A stretch of 64,000 nucleotides of DNA, from assembly GCA_943370175.1 (NCBI GenBank), contig CALRPU020000021.1, positions 39,838-103,837 on the forward strand, read 5' to 3'. Each line of letters starts with the position of its first letter. Positions within the stretch are counted from its first letter, which is position 1. The translations under genes were made by a program, and so were the position numbers. Under the pieces are notes generated by a model. The model made no database searches and was not told where the DNA came from. It saw only the letters and a list, made by a program, of their open reading frames with translations. Positions 30,106 through 39,472 of the stretch are shown here, piece by piece. The DNA comes from Ideonella_A intermedia_A (GTDB taxonomy: Bacteria; Pseudomonadota; Gammaproteobacteria; Burkholderiales; Burkholderiaceae_C).

Positions 30106-32580
30106 ATGCTTGAACAACTGCTGTCCGCCTACGCCCCGCTGAGTGGTCGCTACGACGAAATGCTCGGCGCGCCGGGCGTGCCGCGGCCACAGTGGGACGC
30201 ATTTTTGCGCTCGCTGGCGGCCCGCCAGGGGCCGCAGGTGGGACAAACGCTGTCGCTCATCGAACGCGACATCCGTGAAAACGGCATCACCTACAACGTC
30301 TACGCCGATCCCCAGGGCGCCGACCGACCGTGGGAGGTCGACCCCCTGCCGTTGCTGCTGTCGTCCAGTGAATGGGCTGACATCGAGGCCGGCATCGCGC
30401 AGCGAGCCGACTTGCTGAACCGCGTGCTGGCCGACATCTATGGCCCGCAGGATCTGCTGCGTTGCGGGGCGATCCCGCCGGCGATCATCTTCGGCCACAG
30501 CGGCTTCCTGCACCCGGCGCAGCACATCGAACCGCCGGGCGGGGTTCATCTGGTGAATTACGCCGCCGACCTGGCGCGTTCGCCGGATGGCAAGTGGTGG
30601 GTGGTCAGTGACCGCACCCAGGCGCCGTCGGGCGCGGGCTACGCGCTGGAAAACCGCCTCGTGATCTCGCGCGTGTTCCCGCAGATGTTCCGCGAGCTGC
30701 ACGTGCAGCACCTCGCCTCATTTTTCGGTGCGATGCGCGAGTCGCTGTTGCGCTGGGCGCCCAAGGGCGACGGCCCGCCGCTGATCGTGTTGCTGACGCC
30801 GGGGCCGTACAACGAAACCTATTTCGAGCACGCCCTGCTCGCCCGCTACCTGGGCTTTCCGCTGGTCGAAGGCAGTGACCTGACCGTGCGCGACGGGCGC
30901 GTGTGGATGAAGACGGTCGAGGGCCTGAAGCGCGTGCACGCCATGATGCGCCGGCAGGACGACAACTACTGTGACCCGTTGGAGCTGCGCAGCGACTCGG
31001 CGCTCGGCGTGCCAGGCCTGACCGACTGCGCGCGCCGCGGCAACATCCTGCTGGCCAATGCCCTGGGCTCTGGCGTGCTGGAGTCTGGTGCGCTGTTGGG
31101 CTACCTGCCCGCCTTGAGCGAACGATTGCTCGGCGAGCCACTCAAGCTGCCGTCGGTCGCCACGTGGTGGCTGGGCGAGCCGGCCGCCTTCACCGACGCC
31201 TGGAAGCGCCTGGACCACCTGATCATCAAGCCTTTGGAGCGCTCGATGGCGGAGCCCGCGGTGTTCGGTGCCGACCTGAAGGCCGCGGAGCGCCTGGCGC
31301 TGCACGACCAGGTGGCCGCGCGCCCGCAGCGCTACGTGGCGCAGGAATGGGTGCACGTCTCGCAGGCGCCGGTGCTGGAACGCGAGCTGGGCGCGGCGCG
31401 TGGGTCCGAAAAGCTGGCCGCCCGCACCGTGGGTCTGCGCGTGTTTGCCGTGGCCACGCCCACTGGCTACCGGGTGATGCCGGGCGGCTTGACGCGCGTC
31501 GCCGGCGACCTCGATTCCCGGGTCATCGCCATGCAGCGTGGCGGGCGCTCCAAGGACACCTGGGTGTTGTCGGACGCGCCGGTCAACGCGTCGTTTTCGC
31601 TGCTCACCACCACCGTCAAGCCCAAGGACTTGGTCAGCGCCAGCGCCAACCTGCCGTCGCGCGCCGCCGAAAACCTGTTCTGGTTCGGGCGTTATGGCGA
31701 GCGCTGCGACGCGGCCGTGCGGCTGCTGCGCGTGGCCATCGCAGGCGTTCTCGACGACGAGTCCACGCTGCTGGGCCAGCGCAGCCCGGCGGTGGCCCTG
31801 GCCGAACGACTCGGCCTCATCGAGGGCGGGGACAACGTCGGCGTCCAACTGCTGCGCGCCGCCACCCACCCCGAAGAGGGCTTGAGCAGCCTGTTCCGTC
31901 AGCTGTCCCGCTCGGCCTTCAACCTGCGCGACCGCATGTCGGCCGACAACTGGCGCACCTTGAACCAACTGGTCGGCGACCCGGTGTTCCAGCGCGGGCT
32001 CGACTCGTCGATGGGCCTGCCGCTGGCGCTGGTGTGGCTGGACAAGGCGGTCACTTCCATGATGACCTTGTCGGGCTTTGTGCTGGACGGCATGACCCGT
32101 GGGCTGGGGTGGCGCTTTCTGTCCATCGGGCGGCGCATCGAGCGCCTGTCCACGTTGTGCAGTGTGTTGCAGGTCGCGATCCAGGCTGGCCCGAACCATG
32201 GTCTGGACTGGCTGCTTGACCTTGCAGACTCCACCGTGACCTACCGATCACGCTACCTGGTGGCGCCCGAATGGTTGCCCGTGCTCGACCTGCTGTTGCG
32301 CGATGAATCGAACCCGCGCTCCGTTGGCTTTCAGGTCAAAGGCCTGTCCGAGTACATCGCCAAGTTGGAAATGCGCCATGGCCGTTTTGCCAGCGACGTG
32401 ATGAACCCCGCGCTGGTGGCGCTGCGCGGCTTCGATCCCCGCGATCTGCACCCGGAGAACGAGCGCCTGTCCGACCTGCTGGACCAGCTGCAGCGCAGCG
32501 CGCACGCGGTGTCGGACGAGCTGACGCTGAAGTTCTTTTCGCACGCGTCTTCGCGCAGCGTCTTGTCGCTGGCAGCGTGA
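30106..32580 (+). CDS. Fused circularly permuted ATP-grasp / alpha-E protein
   Basis: An 824-residue fusion. Residues of about 1-510 are a second circularly permuted ATP-grasp domain (LNRVLADIYGPQDLL, LENRLVISRVFPQMFRELHV, LLTPGPYNETYFEHALLA), and from about 519 an alpha-E domain begins with RAAENLFWFGRYGERCDAAV. Compared with the split copy the ATP-binding segment is altered: VVKEVHGAGGYGM is replaced by IIKPLERSMAEPAVFG, so its activity may differ. The ATG at 30106 lies about 23 nt after the expected start site of a CACAAT box. Its TGA overlaps the next ATG by one base. Function unknown; a ligase of the amidoligase type is the family prediction. Confidence 0.88.
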   Translation: MLEQLLSAYAPLSGRYDEMLGAPGVPRPQWDAFLRSLAARQGPQVGQTLSLIERDIRENGITYNVYADPQGADRPWEVDPLPLLLSSSEWADIEAGIAQRADLLNRVLADIYGPQDLLRCGAIPPAIIFGHSGFLHPAQHIEPPGGVHLVNYAADLARSPDGKWWVVSDRTQAPSGAGYALENRLVISRVFPQMFRELHVQHLASFFGAMRESLLRWAPKGDGPPLIVLLTPGPYNETYFEHALLARYLGFPLVEGSDLTVRDGRVWMKTVEGLKRVHAMMRRQDDNYCDPLELRSDSALGVPGLTDCARRGNILLANALGSGVLESGALLGYLPALSERLLGEPLKLPSVATWWLGEPAAFTDAWKRLDHLIIKPLERSMAEPAVFGADLKAAERLALHDQVAARPQRYVAQEWVHVSQAPVLERELGAARGSEKLAARTVGLRVFAVATPTGYRVMPGGLTRVAGDLDSRVIAMQRGGRSKDTWVLSDAPVNASFSLLTTTVKPKDLVSASANLPSRAAENLFWFGRYGERCDAAVRLLRVAIAGVLDDESTLLGQRSPAVALAERLGLIEGGDNVGVQLLRAATHPEEGLSSLFRQLSRSAFNLRDRMSADNWRTLNQLVGDPVFQRGLDSSMGLPLALVWLDKAVTSMMTLSGFVLDGMTRGLGWRFLSIGRRIERLSTLCSVLQVAIQAGPNHGLDWLLDLADSTVTYRSRYLVAPEWLPVLDLLLRDESNPRSVGFQVKGLSEYIAKLEMRHGRFASDVMNPALVALRGFDPRDLHPENERLSDLLDQLQRSAHAVSDELTLKFFSHASSRSVLSLAA

Positions 32581-33608
32581 TGAACGACCTGCCCGAACTG
32601 GACCTTCCCGCCGCCGGCGGTGCGGGCGCTGCGGCGCCCGTCGACGCCACGCCTGCCTTGGCGGCCACGCAGGCGCTGTCTGCCAAACCGGTCGTGGATT
32701 GGCAGCGTTACACCGTCGAGCACCTGACCCACTACGCCTACACCGCCCCGGTGTCGCAGTCGTGGCAGCTCGCGCGATTGACGCCGCGCGCCTTGCCTTG
32801 GCAGCGCGTGGTGTCCCACCAACTCGCCATCGACCCGGCACCGGACGAACGCCACGACGCCATCGACAGCTTCGGCAACACCGTCGTCCACTTCGGCCTG
32901 CACGGCGCCCACCGGTCCTTGCAGGTGCGCATGCGCTGCGAGGTCGAGGTCGGGCCGCGGCCGGAGGTGCGGGCAGCGCCTGCCAGCGTGCCGCCATCGG
33001 CCACTTGGGAAGGGGTCCGCGACGCCGTGCGCCACCGCCCGGAACTCGACGGGCTGGCGGCGGCCCGCATGACCGAGGCCACACCGTTGATTCCCCTGTC
33101 CGAGGCCGCGCGTTGCTACGCGCTGCCGTCGCTGACCGCGGGCCGGCCTTGGCTGGAGGCGGTGACCGAGCTGATGCACCGCATCCACACCGAGTTCGAG
33201 TTCGAACCCGGCGCGACCACCGTCAGCACCCGCGTTGAGGAGGTGCTGGACCGGCGCCGCGGCGTGTGCCAGGACTTTGCGCACCTGATGCTGGCCTGCC
33301 TGCGCGGCCACGGCTTGCCCGCGCGCTATGTGTCGGGCTACCTGCTGACCGACCCGCCCGAGGGCCAGCCTCGCCTGATGGGGGTGGACGCCTCGCACGC
33401 CTGGGTGGCCGCGTTCGCACCGGGGCTGGGCTGGGTCGAGTTCGACCCCACCAACGACCAGCTCGCCGACCCCCGCTACATCACGTTGGCCTGGGGCTGC
33501 GATTTTGCCGACGTGGTGCCGCTGCGCGGGGTGATCCTGGGCGGCGGCAGCCAGGACATGGACGTCGAGGTCAGCGTCATCCCGATGGACGTCGCGCCTG
33601 GCGCCTGA
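32580..33608 (+). CDS. Transglutaminase-like family protein
   Basis: A 342-residue cysteine protease/transglutaminase-fold protein. After a low-complexity N-terminus (to about 40) comes the bacterial transglutaminase N-terminal beta-domain (YTVEHLTHYAYTAPVSQSWQ), then the catalytic core with C230 in RRGVCQDFAHL, H273 in ASHAWVAAF and D289 in WVEFDPTND. The triad is intact. The ATG shares its A with the TGA of the fused ATP-grasp gene, a sign of translational coupling; a GTG one codon earlier is possible. It is the last gene of the cluster and converges on hppA 37 bp away. Confidence 0.88.
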   Translation: MNDLPELDLPAAGGAGAAAPVDATPALAATQALSAKPVVDWQRYTVEHLTHYAYTAPVSQSWQLARLTPRALPWQRVVSHQLAIDPAPDERHDAIDSFGNTVVHFGLHGAHRSLQVRMRCEVEVGPRPEVRAAPASVPPSATWEGVRDAVRHRPELDGLAAARMTEATPLIPLSEAARCYALPSLTAGRPWLEAVTELMHRIHTEFEFEPGATTVSTRVEEVLDRRRGVCQDFAHLMLACLRGHGLPARYVSGYLLTDPPEGQPRLMGVDASHAWVAAFAPGLGWVEFDPTNDQLADPRYITLAWGCDFADVVPLRGVILGGGSQDMDVEVSVIPMDVAPGA

Positions 33609-33619
33609 TGCGCCACCCC

Positions 33620-33635
33620 GCCCGCCGGAGCGGGC
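33620..33635. terminator. Possible bidirectional hairpin between convergent genes
   Basis: GCCCGC (33620-33625) and GCGGGC (33630-33635) form a short perfect stem around CGGA in the 37-bp gap between the transglutaminase gene and hppA. There is no T tract on either strand, so intrinsic termination is uncertain. Confidence 0.3.
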
Positions 33636-33645
33636 TGGCGTCACG

Positions 33646-35805
33646 CTACTTGCCGGCCAAGCTGGGCACCACCGTTGCCGACACCGCCACAGCCGCCACC
33701 GGCAGGCTCGGCGTGACCTGGGAGTGCCCCCCGCCGGCCGTGGCCGCGGGCAGCGGCAACAGCGGCACGATCAGCAACGCCACGATGTTGATGATCTTGA
33801 TCAAGGGGTTCACCGCGGGCCCGGCCGTGTCCTTGTAGGGATCGCCGACGGTGTCGCCGGTCACTGCCGCCTTGTGGGCCTCGCTGCCCTTGCCGCCGTG
33901 GTGACCATCCTCAATGTATTTCTTGGCGTTGTCCCAGGCGCCACCGCCGGTGCACATGCTGATGGCAACGAACAGGCCGGTGACGATGGTGCCCATCAGC
34001 AAGCCGCCGAGCGCCGCCGGCCCCAGCAGCAGTCCCACGATCACGGGCACCACCACGGGCAACAGGCTGGGCACGATCATTTCCTTGATCGCCGCGGTGG
34101 TCAGCATGTCGACGGCGCGGCCGTACTCGGGTTTGGCGGTGCCTTCCATGATGCCCTTGATCTCGCGGAACTGGCGCCGCACCTCGACCACCACCGAGCC
34201 CGCAGCCCGGCCCACCGCCTCCATCGCCATCGCACCGAACAGGTAGGGAATCAATCCGCCGATGAACAGACCGACGATCACCTTCGGGTCGCTCAGGTCG
34301 AAGTTGACCTGCATGCCTCGGCCTTCCAGCGAGTGCGTGTAATCGGCGAACAGCACCAGCGCGGCCAGGCCGGCCGAGCCGATGGCGTAGCCCTTGGTCA
34401 CCGCTTTCGTGGTGTTGCCCACGGCGTCCAGCGGGTCGGTGATGTCGCGCACGCTCTTGGGCATCTCGGCCATCTCGGCAATGCCGCCGGCGTTGTCGGT
34501 GATGGGGCCGTAGGCGTCGAGCGCGACCACGATGCCAGCCATGCTCAGCATCGAGGTCGCCGCCACCGCGATGCCGTACAAGCCCGCCAGCTGGTACGCC
34601 GCCAGGATGGCCAGGCAGACGAACAGCACCGGCCACGCGGTGGAGCGCATCGACACGCCCAGGCCGGCGATGATGTTGGTGCCGTGCCCGGTGGTCGAGG
34701 CTTGGGCGATGTGCTGCACCGGCTTGTATTGGGTGCCGGTGTAGTACTCGGTGATCCACACCATGCTGGCCGTCAGCAGCAAGCCCACCAGGCAGGCGCC
34801 GAACAGGCGCATCTGCGTGCCCGCGCCCAGCGCGTCGTCGGGCATCACCGCCTTGGTGATGAAGAAAAAGCCCACGAGGGAGATGACGCCGGCCACGATC
34901 AGGCCCTTGTAGAGCGCGGGCATCACATTCTTCATTCCGGGCGTGGCCTTGACGGCACCGCAGCCGATGATCGAGGCGATGATGGAAAAGCCGCCCAGCA
35001 CCAAGGGGTAGATCGCCGCGGCCATTGGCGCAGAGGCCACCACGATGGCGCCCAGCGACATCGTCGCGATCAGCGTCACGGCGTAGGTTTCGAACAGGTC
35101 GGCGGCCATGCCGGCGCAGTCGCCCACGTTGTCGCCCACGTTGTCGGCGATCACTGCCGGGTTGCGCGGGTCGTCCTCGGGGATGCCTGCTTCGACCTTG
35201 CCCACGAGGTCGGCGCCCACGTCGGCGCCCTTGGTGAAGATGCCGCCGCCCAGCCGCGCAAAGATCGAGATCAACGACGAGCCGAATGCCAGGCCCAGCA
35301 GGGGCTTGAGCACGCTCGACAGGCTCTTGTCTGGCGTCAGGTTGCCATTGCCCACCAGGAACATGAAGAACAGGCCGACGCCGAGCAGCCCCAACCCGAC
35401 CACCAGCATGCCGGTGATGGCACCGCCCTTGAAGGCCACATTGAGTGCCGGCGCCATGCCCTGTGTGGCCGCCTGCGCGGTGCGCACATTGGCCGCCACC
35501 GACACGTTCATGCCAATGAAGCCGCAGGCGCCCGACAGCACCGCGCCAACCACGAAGCCCATGGCCGTCACGCCATCGAGGAACACGCCGATCAGCACCG
35601 CCAGCACGGCGCCCACCAGCGCGATGGTCTTGTACTGGCGCGCCAGGTAAGCGGCAGCGCCCTGCTGGATGGCACCGGCGATCTCCTGCATTCGCGGGTT
35701 GCCCGCGCTTTGCTTCAGGATCCAGCCGCGCTGGACAAAACCGTAGGCCACGGCCGCCAGCCCGCAGACCAGCGCGAAATACAGCGCCACATTGGTGGTC
35801 ATCAT
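33646..35805 (-). CDS. hppA: Membrane-bound proton-translocating pyrophosphatase, K+-independent type
   Basis: A 719-residue inner-membrane pump that uses pyrophosphate hydrolysis to export protons. The protein has about 16 hydrophobic helices and the acidic substrate-binding loops: DVGADLVGKVEAGIPEDDPR with NPAVIADNVGDNVGDCAG, GPITDNAGGIAEMAEM and GDTVGDPYKDTAGPAVNP. The K+-dependence switch reads GNTTKAVTKG, with Lys and Thr at the two positions where K+-dependent enzymes have Ala and Gly/Ala, so this is the K+-independent class. The ATG at 35805 has AAGGAG nine bases upstream; the next codon is also ATG. It is divergent from ppa, the soluble pyrophosphatase. Confidence 0.95.
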   Translation of the reverse strand: MMTTNVALYFALVCGLAAVAYGFVQRGWILKQSAGNPRMQEIAGAIQQGAAAYLARQYKTIALVGAVLAVLIGVFLDGVTAMGFVVGAVLSGACGFIGMNVSVAANVRTAQAATQGMAPALNVAFKGGAITGMLVVGLGLLGVGLFFMFLVGNGNLTPDKSLSSVLKPLLGLAFGSSLISIFARLGGGIFTKGADVGADLVGKVEAGIPEDDPRNPAVIADNVGDNVGDCAGMAADLFETYAVTLIATMSLGAIVVASAPMAAAIYPLVLGGFSIIASIIGCGAVKATPGMKNVMPALYKGLIVAGVISLVGFFFITKAVMPDDALGAGTQMRLFGACLVGLLLTASMVWITEYYTGTQYKPVQHIAQASTTGHGTNIIAGLGVSMRSTAWPVLFVCLAILAAYQLAGLYGIAVAATSMLSMAGIVVALDAYGPITDNAGGIAEMAEMPKSVRDITDPLDAVGNTTKAVTKGYAIGSAGLAALVLFADYTHSLEGRGMQVNFDLSDPKVIVGLFIGGLIPYLFGAMAMEAVGRAAGSVVVEVRRQFREIKGIMEGTAKPEYGRAVDMLTTAAIKEMIVPSLLPVVVPVIVGLLLGPAALGGLLMGTIVTGLFVAISMCTGGGAWDNAKKYIEDGHHGGKGSEAHKAAVTGDTVGDPYKDTAGPAVNPLIKIINIVALLIVPLLPLPAATAGGGHSQVTPSLPVAAVAVSATVVPSLAGK

Positions 35806-36051
35806 GAGGGGTGTCTCCTTCCTCGGTGAGCTTCGATGGATTCGTTCGTCAGCCGGATCAGGTCAGCCCGGACTGCCCGAAGCTGCGTTTCATCGTACGG
35901 GAGCGCCTGGGCCGTGGCAACGACGCCAACATGGTGTTTTCCAGTGCATTGCGCGGGGCAGGTGCCCATGGCGCACGGGCCATTTCAGCGTCAGGCCGCC
36001 GAAAGTCGGGCCGCTAAAATCCGGGGCTTTCCCCCCAGCTGACCCACCACC

Positions 36052-36591
36052 ATGAGCCTTCACAACGTGACGCCCGGCAAGAAGTGCCCGGACGAGTTCA
36101 ACGTCATCATCGAGATCCCGATGAACGCCGACCCGATCAAGTACGAGGTCGACAAGGACAGCGGCGCCCTGTTCGTGGACCGCTTCATGACCACCGCGAT
36201 GCACTACCCGTGCAATTACGGCTACATCCCGCAAACGCTGGCCGACGACGGTGACCCGGTCGACGTGCTGGTGATCACGCCGTATGCGCTGTCGCCCGGC
36301 GTGGTGGTGACCTGCCGCGCCATTGGCGTGCTGAAGATGGACGACGAAGCCGGCGGCGACGCCAAGCTGCTGGCGGTGCCCATCGACAAGATCCTGCCGA
36401 TCTACACCCACTGGCAGAAGCCCGAAGACATCAACCAGATGCGCCTGAAGGCCATCCAGCACTTCTTCGAGCACTACAAGGACCTGGAAGCAGGCAAGTG
36501 GGTCAAGGTCCAAGGCTGGGAAGGCCCGGAAGCCGCCCGCGCTGAAATCACCTCGGGTCTGGCCGCCTACCAGGCCGCCCAGGTCAAGTGA
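36052..36591 (+). CDS. ppa: Inorganic pyrophosphatase (soluble, family I)
   Basis: Cytoplasmic enzyme that hydrolyses pyrophosphate and so drives biosynthetic reactions forward. The 179-residue protein has the family I active-site series: EIPMNADPIKYEVDKDSG near residue 20, the signature DDGDPVDVLV near 65, and the metal ligand region KMDDEAGGDAKLLAVP near 100. The promoter is probably TAAAAT at 36015-36020, about 25 nt of leader before the ATG. It is divergent from hppA, with 246 bp between starts, so the two pyrophosphatases share a control region; nothing else was recognised in it. Confidence 0.95.
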   Translation: MSLHNVTPGKKCPDEFNVIIEIPMNADPIKYEVDKDSGALFVDRFMTTAMHYPCNYGYIPQTLADDGDPVDVLVITPYALSPGVVVTCRAIGVLKMDDEAGGDAKLLAVPIDKILPIYTHWQKPEDINQMRLKAIQHFFEHYKDLEAGKWVKVQGWEGPEAARAEITSGLAAYQAAQVK

Positions 36592-36712
36592 TGACCCACG
36601 GTGACACCGCCTGAACCATCGGCCCAGGCCGGGGTCATCCCGGCGGGGTCGGTTCGCTGCGGTTAGTCTTCACGCGAAGCCGGCCCGGTCCGGTGCAACG
36701 AGGAAGGCAGTC

Positions 36713-39472
36713 ATGGCGTTCGATGGTCGATGGGGCGGTGGGTTGAGCGGGGTCTGGCGCATCGGCGCACAGTGGTGTTGTGCGGTCGCCCTCGTGGTGT
36801 CGGGCCCGCTGGCCGCCGCACCCGCCTTGCCGCCTGGTGTGCAGGCGGTCACCTCGGTCGAGGGCATCGACGAGTACCGGCTGGGCAACGGCCTGCAAGT
36901 GCTCTTGGTGCCCGACGACTCCAAGCCGACCACCACGGTCAACCTCACTTACCGAGTCGGTTCGCGCCACGAAAGCTACGGCGAGACCGGCATGGCGCAC
37001 CTGCTGGAACATCTGTTGTTCAAGGGGTCGCCGAAGCACCCCAAAGTGTGGGCCGAGTTCACCAAACGCGGGCTGGACGCCAACGGCAGCACCTGGCTGG
37101 ACCGCACGAACTACACCGCCAGCTTTTCAGCCAACGACGACAACCTGCGTTGGTACTTGAACTGGCAGGCCGACGCGATGGTCAACAGTTTCATCGCGCG
37201 CAAGGACCTCGACACCGAGATGACGGTGGTGCGCAATGAGATGGAGATGGGCGAGAACGACCCCGGTTCCATCCTCTTCCAGCGCACCATCGGCGCGATG
37301 TACGACTGGCACAACTACGGCCATTCGACCATCGGCGCCCGCGCTGACGTGGAGAACGTCGACATCCCGCGGCTGCAGGCCTTCTATCGACGCTACTACC
37401 AACCCGACAACGCCACCTTGATCGTGTCCGGCAAGTTCGAGCCGGCCAAGGTGCTGCAATGGGTCAACGAGGGCTTCGGCCGCGTCAAGCGGCCGGCGCG
37501 CAGCCTGCCCACCTTGTACACGCTCGACCCCGTGCAGGATGGCGAGCGCGAGGTGGTGCTCCGCCGCGCCGGCGGCGTGCCGATGATCTACGCGGCCTAC
37601 CATGTGCCCCCCGGCCCCCACCCTGACTACGCCGCCATCGAGGTGCTCAATCTCGTGATGGGCGACACCCCGGCCGGCCGCTTGCACGAGGCACTGACGA
37701 CAAAGCGGCTGGCATCGAACACCTTTGCCTTCTCGGCTGCGCTCGCCGACCCCGGCTTCGTCGTGTTCGGCGCTCAGCTGAGCCCGGGGCAGGACTCGGC
37801 GGCCGCGCGCGCCGCCCTGCTGGACACCCTGGAACGGCTGGCGGCCCGTCCCATCGACGAGGCCGAACTGCAACGCGCCAAGGCCAAATGGTTGAACCAA
37901 TGGGAGCGCGCATTCACCGACCCGGAGGTCATCGGCGTGTCGCTCAGCGAAACCGTGGCCCAGGGCGACTGGCGGCTGTTCTTTCTCAGCCGAGACCGGG
38001 TCAAGGCGCTGAGCCTGGCCGACCTGCAGCGCGTGGCCACGCGCGTGCTGTTGCCGTCCAACCGGACGCTGGGCGTGTACCTGCCCACCGACCAGCCGCT
38101 GCGTGCCGACCTGCCCAAGCGCGTGCCGATCGCGGAAGCCATGAAGGACTTCAAGCCCCAGGCGGCTGCCGCGCGCGTGGAGTCTTTCGATGCCTCGCCC
38201 GCCAACATCGACCAGCGCACCCAGCGCTTCAAGGAAGGGGGGGTGGACGTCGCCTTGCTGCCCAAGGGCACGCGCGGCGCCTCCGTGACGGCCAACCTCA
38301 CACTGCGCTTCGGCGATGAGAAAAGCCTGGCAGGCCAGGGCGAGGTGGCCAGCATGCTGGCCTCGTTGATCGACAAAGGCAGTGATCGGCTGGACCGCCA
38401 ACAGGTGCAGGACCGGCTGTCGGCGCTCAAGACCGAGTTGGCGGTGTCGTCCGGCGCCGGGCGTGTGACGGTGCAGCTGGCGTCGCGCCGCGAACACCTG
38501 CCCGCGGCCATCGCGCTGATCGCCGAGCTGCTGCGGCGCCCGGCCCTGCCGGGCGCCGTGCTGGAAGAGGTGCGCAGCCAGGCCTTGTCGGGCATCGAGC
38601 AGCAGCGCAAGGAGCCCGAGGCGGTGCTGGCCAACGCGCTGGCGCGACACGGCAACCCCTACCCACGTGGCGATGTGCGCTACGCCCGCAGCTTTGACGA
38701 GATCGTGGACGATGTGAAGGGCGTGACGTTGGAGCAGGTCAAGGCCTACCACGAGCGCTTCTACAGCGCCCGCACCGCCACGTTCGCGGCCGTGGGCGAC
38801 CTGGATGTGGCCGCGGTGCGCGAGGCCCTTCGTGCCGGCTTCGCCGATTGGCAGGGCGGCGAGCCCTTCGTGCGCATTCCCCAGCCGATGGTGGCGCGCG
38901 CACCGGTCCAGCTCAGCCTGGTCACGCCCGACAAGCAGAACGCCAGCATGGCCGTCGAGCTGGGCGTGCCGCTCAAGGACACCGACCGCGACTACGCGGC
39001 ATTGATGATGGCCAACCATTTGCTGGGCGGCGGCGGCAACTCGCGGCTGTGGAAGCGCATCCGCGAGAAGGATGGCTTGTCCTACAGCGTCTACAGCGGC
39101 ATGTCCTGGAATGCCTGGGAGCCGAATTCGAGCTGGCAGGCCGGTGCCATCTTTGCGCCGCAGAACCGTGCCAAGGTCGAAGCCGCCTTCAACGAAGAGC
39201 TGGCCCGCGTGCTCAAGGACGGCTTCACCGCGGCGGAACTGGCCGAAGGCCAGCGGGGACTGCTGAGCTTCCGCCGGCTGGGCCGCGCCCAGGACGCGAC
39301 GCTGGCTTCTGCATTGGCCAGCAACCTGGTCCTGGGCCGCAGCTTCGCGGTGTCTGCCCGGGTCGACGCCGCCATCGGCGCCTTGACGCTGGATCAGGTG
39401 AACGCCGCGCTGCGCACCTACCTGAAGCCGGACCGCTTCGTCAGCGGCTTTGCCGGCGACTTCAAGCCTTGA
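36713..39472 (+). CDS. M16 family zinc metallopeptidase, periplasmic
   Basis: A 919-residue pitrilysin-like protease. A signal peptide is evident (GAQWCCAVALVVSGPLAAAPA, cleaved near residue 37). The inverted zinc motif HLLEH is at 96-100, and the third ligand is expected among the acidic residues of RNEMEMGENDP near 175. The C-terminal half contains a second M16-like, non-catalytic lobe (from about 480) with the RxxY-type segment LWKRIREKDGLSYSVYSG. GAGGAAGG precedes the ATG. Substrate unknown; the fold suggests degradation of peptides within a closed chamber. Its last 11 bases overlap the end of the convergent COG3146 gene. Confidence 0.9.
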   Translation: MAFDGRWGGGLSGVWRIGAQWCCAVALVVSGPLAAAPALPPGVQAVTSVEGIDEYRLGNGLQVLLVPDDSKPTTTVNLTYRVGSRHESYGETGMAHLLEHLLFKGSPKHPKVWAEFTKRGLDANGSTWLDRTNYTASFSANDDNLRWYLNWQADAMVNSFIARKDLDTEMTVVRNEMEMGENDPGSILFQRTIGAMYDWHNYGHSTIGARADVENVDIPRLQAFYRRYYQPDNATLIVSGKFEPAKVLQWVNEGFGRVKRPARSLPTLYTLDPVQDGEREVVLRRAGGVPMIYAAYHVPPGPHPDYAAIEVLNLVMGDTPAGRLHEALTTKRLASNTFAFSAALADPGFVVFGAQLSPGQDSAAARAALLDTLERLAARPIDEAELQRAKAKWLNQWERAFTDPEVIGVSLSETVAQGDWRLFFLSRDRVKALSLADLQRVATRVLLPSNRTLGVYLPTDQPLRADLPKRVPIAEAMKDFKPQAAAARVESFDASPANIDQRTQRFKEGGVDVALLPKGTRGASVTANLTLRFGDEKSLAGQGEVASMLASLIDKGSDRLDRQQVQDRLSALKTELAVSSGAGRVTVQLASRREHLPAAIALIAELLRRPALPGAVLEEVRSQALSGIEQQRKEPEAVLANALARHGNPYPRGDVRYARSFDEIVDDVKGVTLEQVKAYHERFYSARTATFAAVGDLDVAAVREALRAGFADWQGGEPFVRIPQPMVARAPVQLSLVTPDKQNASMAVELGVPLKDTDRDYAALMMANHLLGGGGNSRLWKRIREKDGLSYSVYSGMSWNAWEPNSSWQAGAIFAPQNRAKVEAAFNEELARVLKDGFTAAELAEGQRGLLSFRRLGRAQDATLASALASNLVLGRSFAVSARVDAAIGALTLDQVNAALRTYLKPDRFVSGFAGDFKP

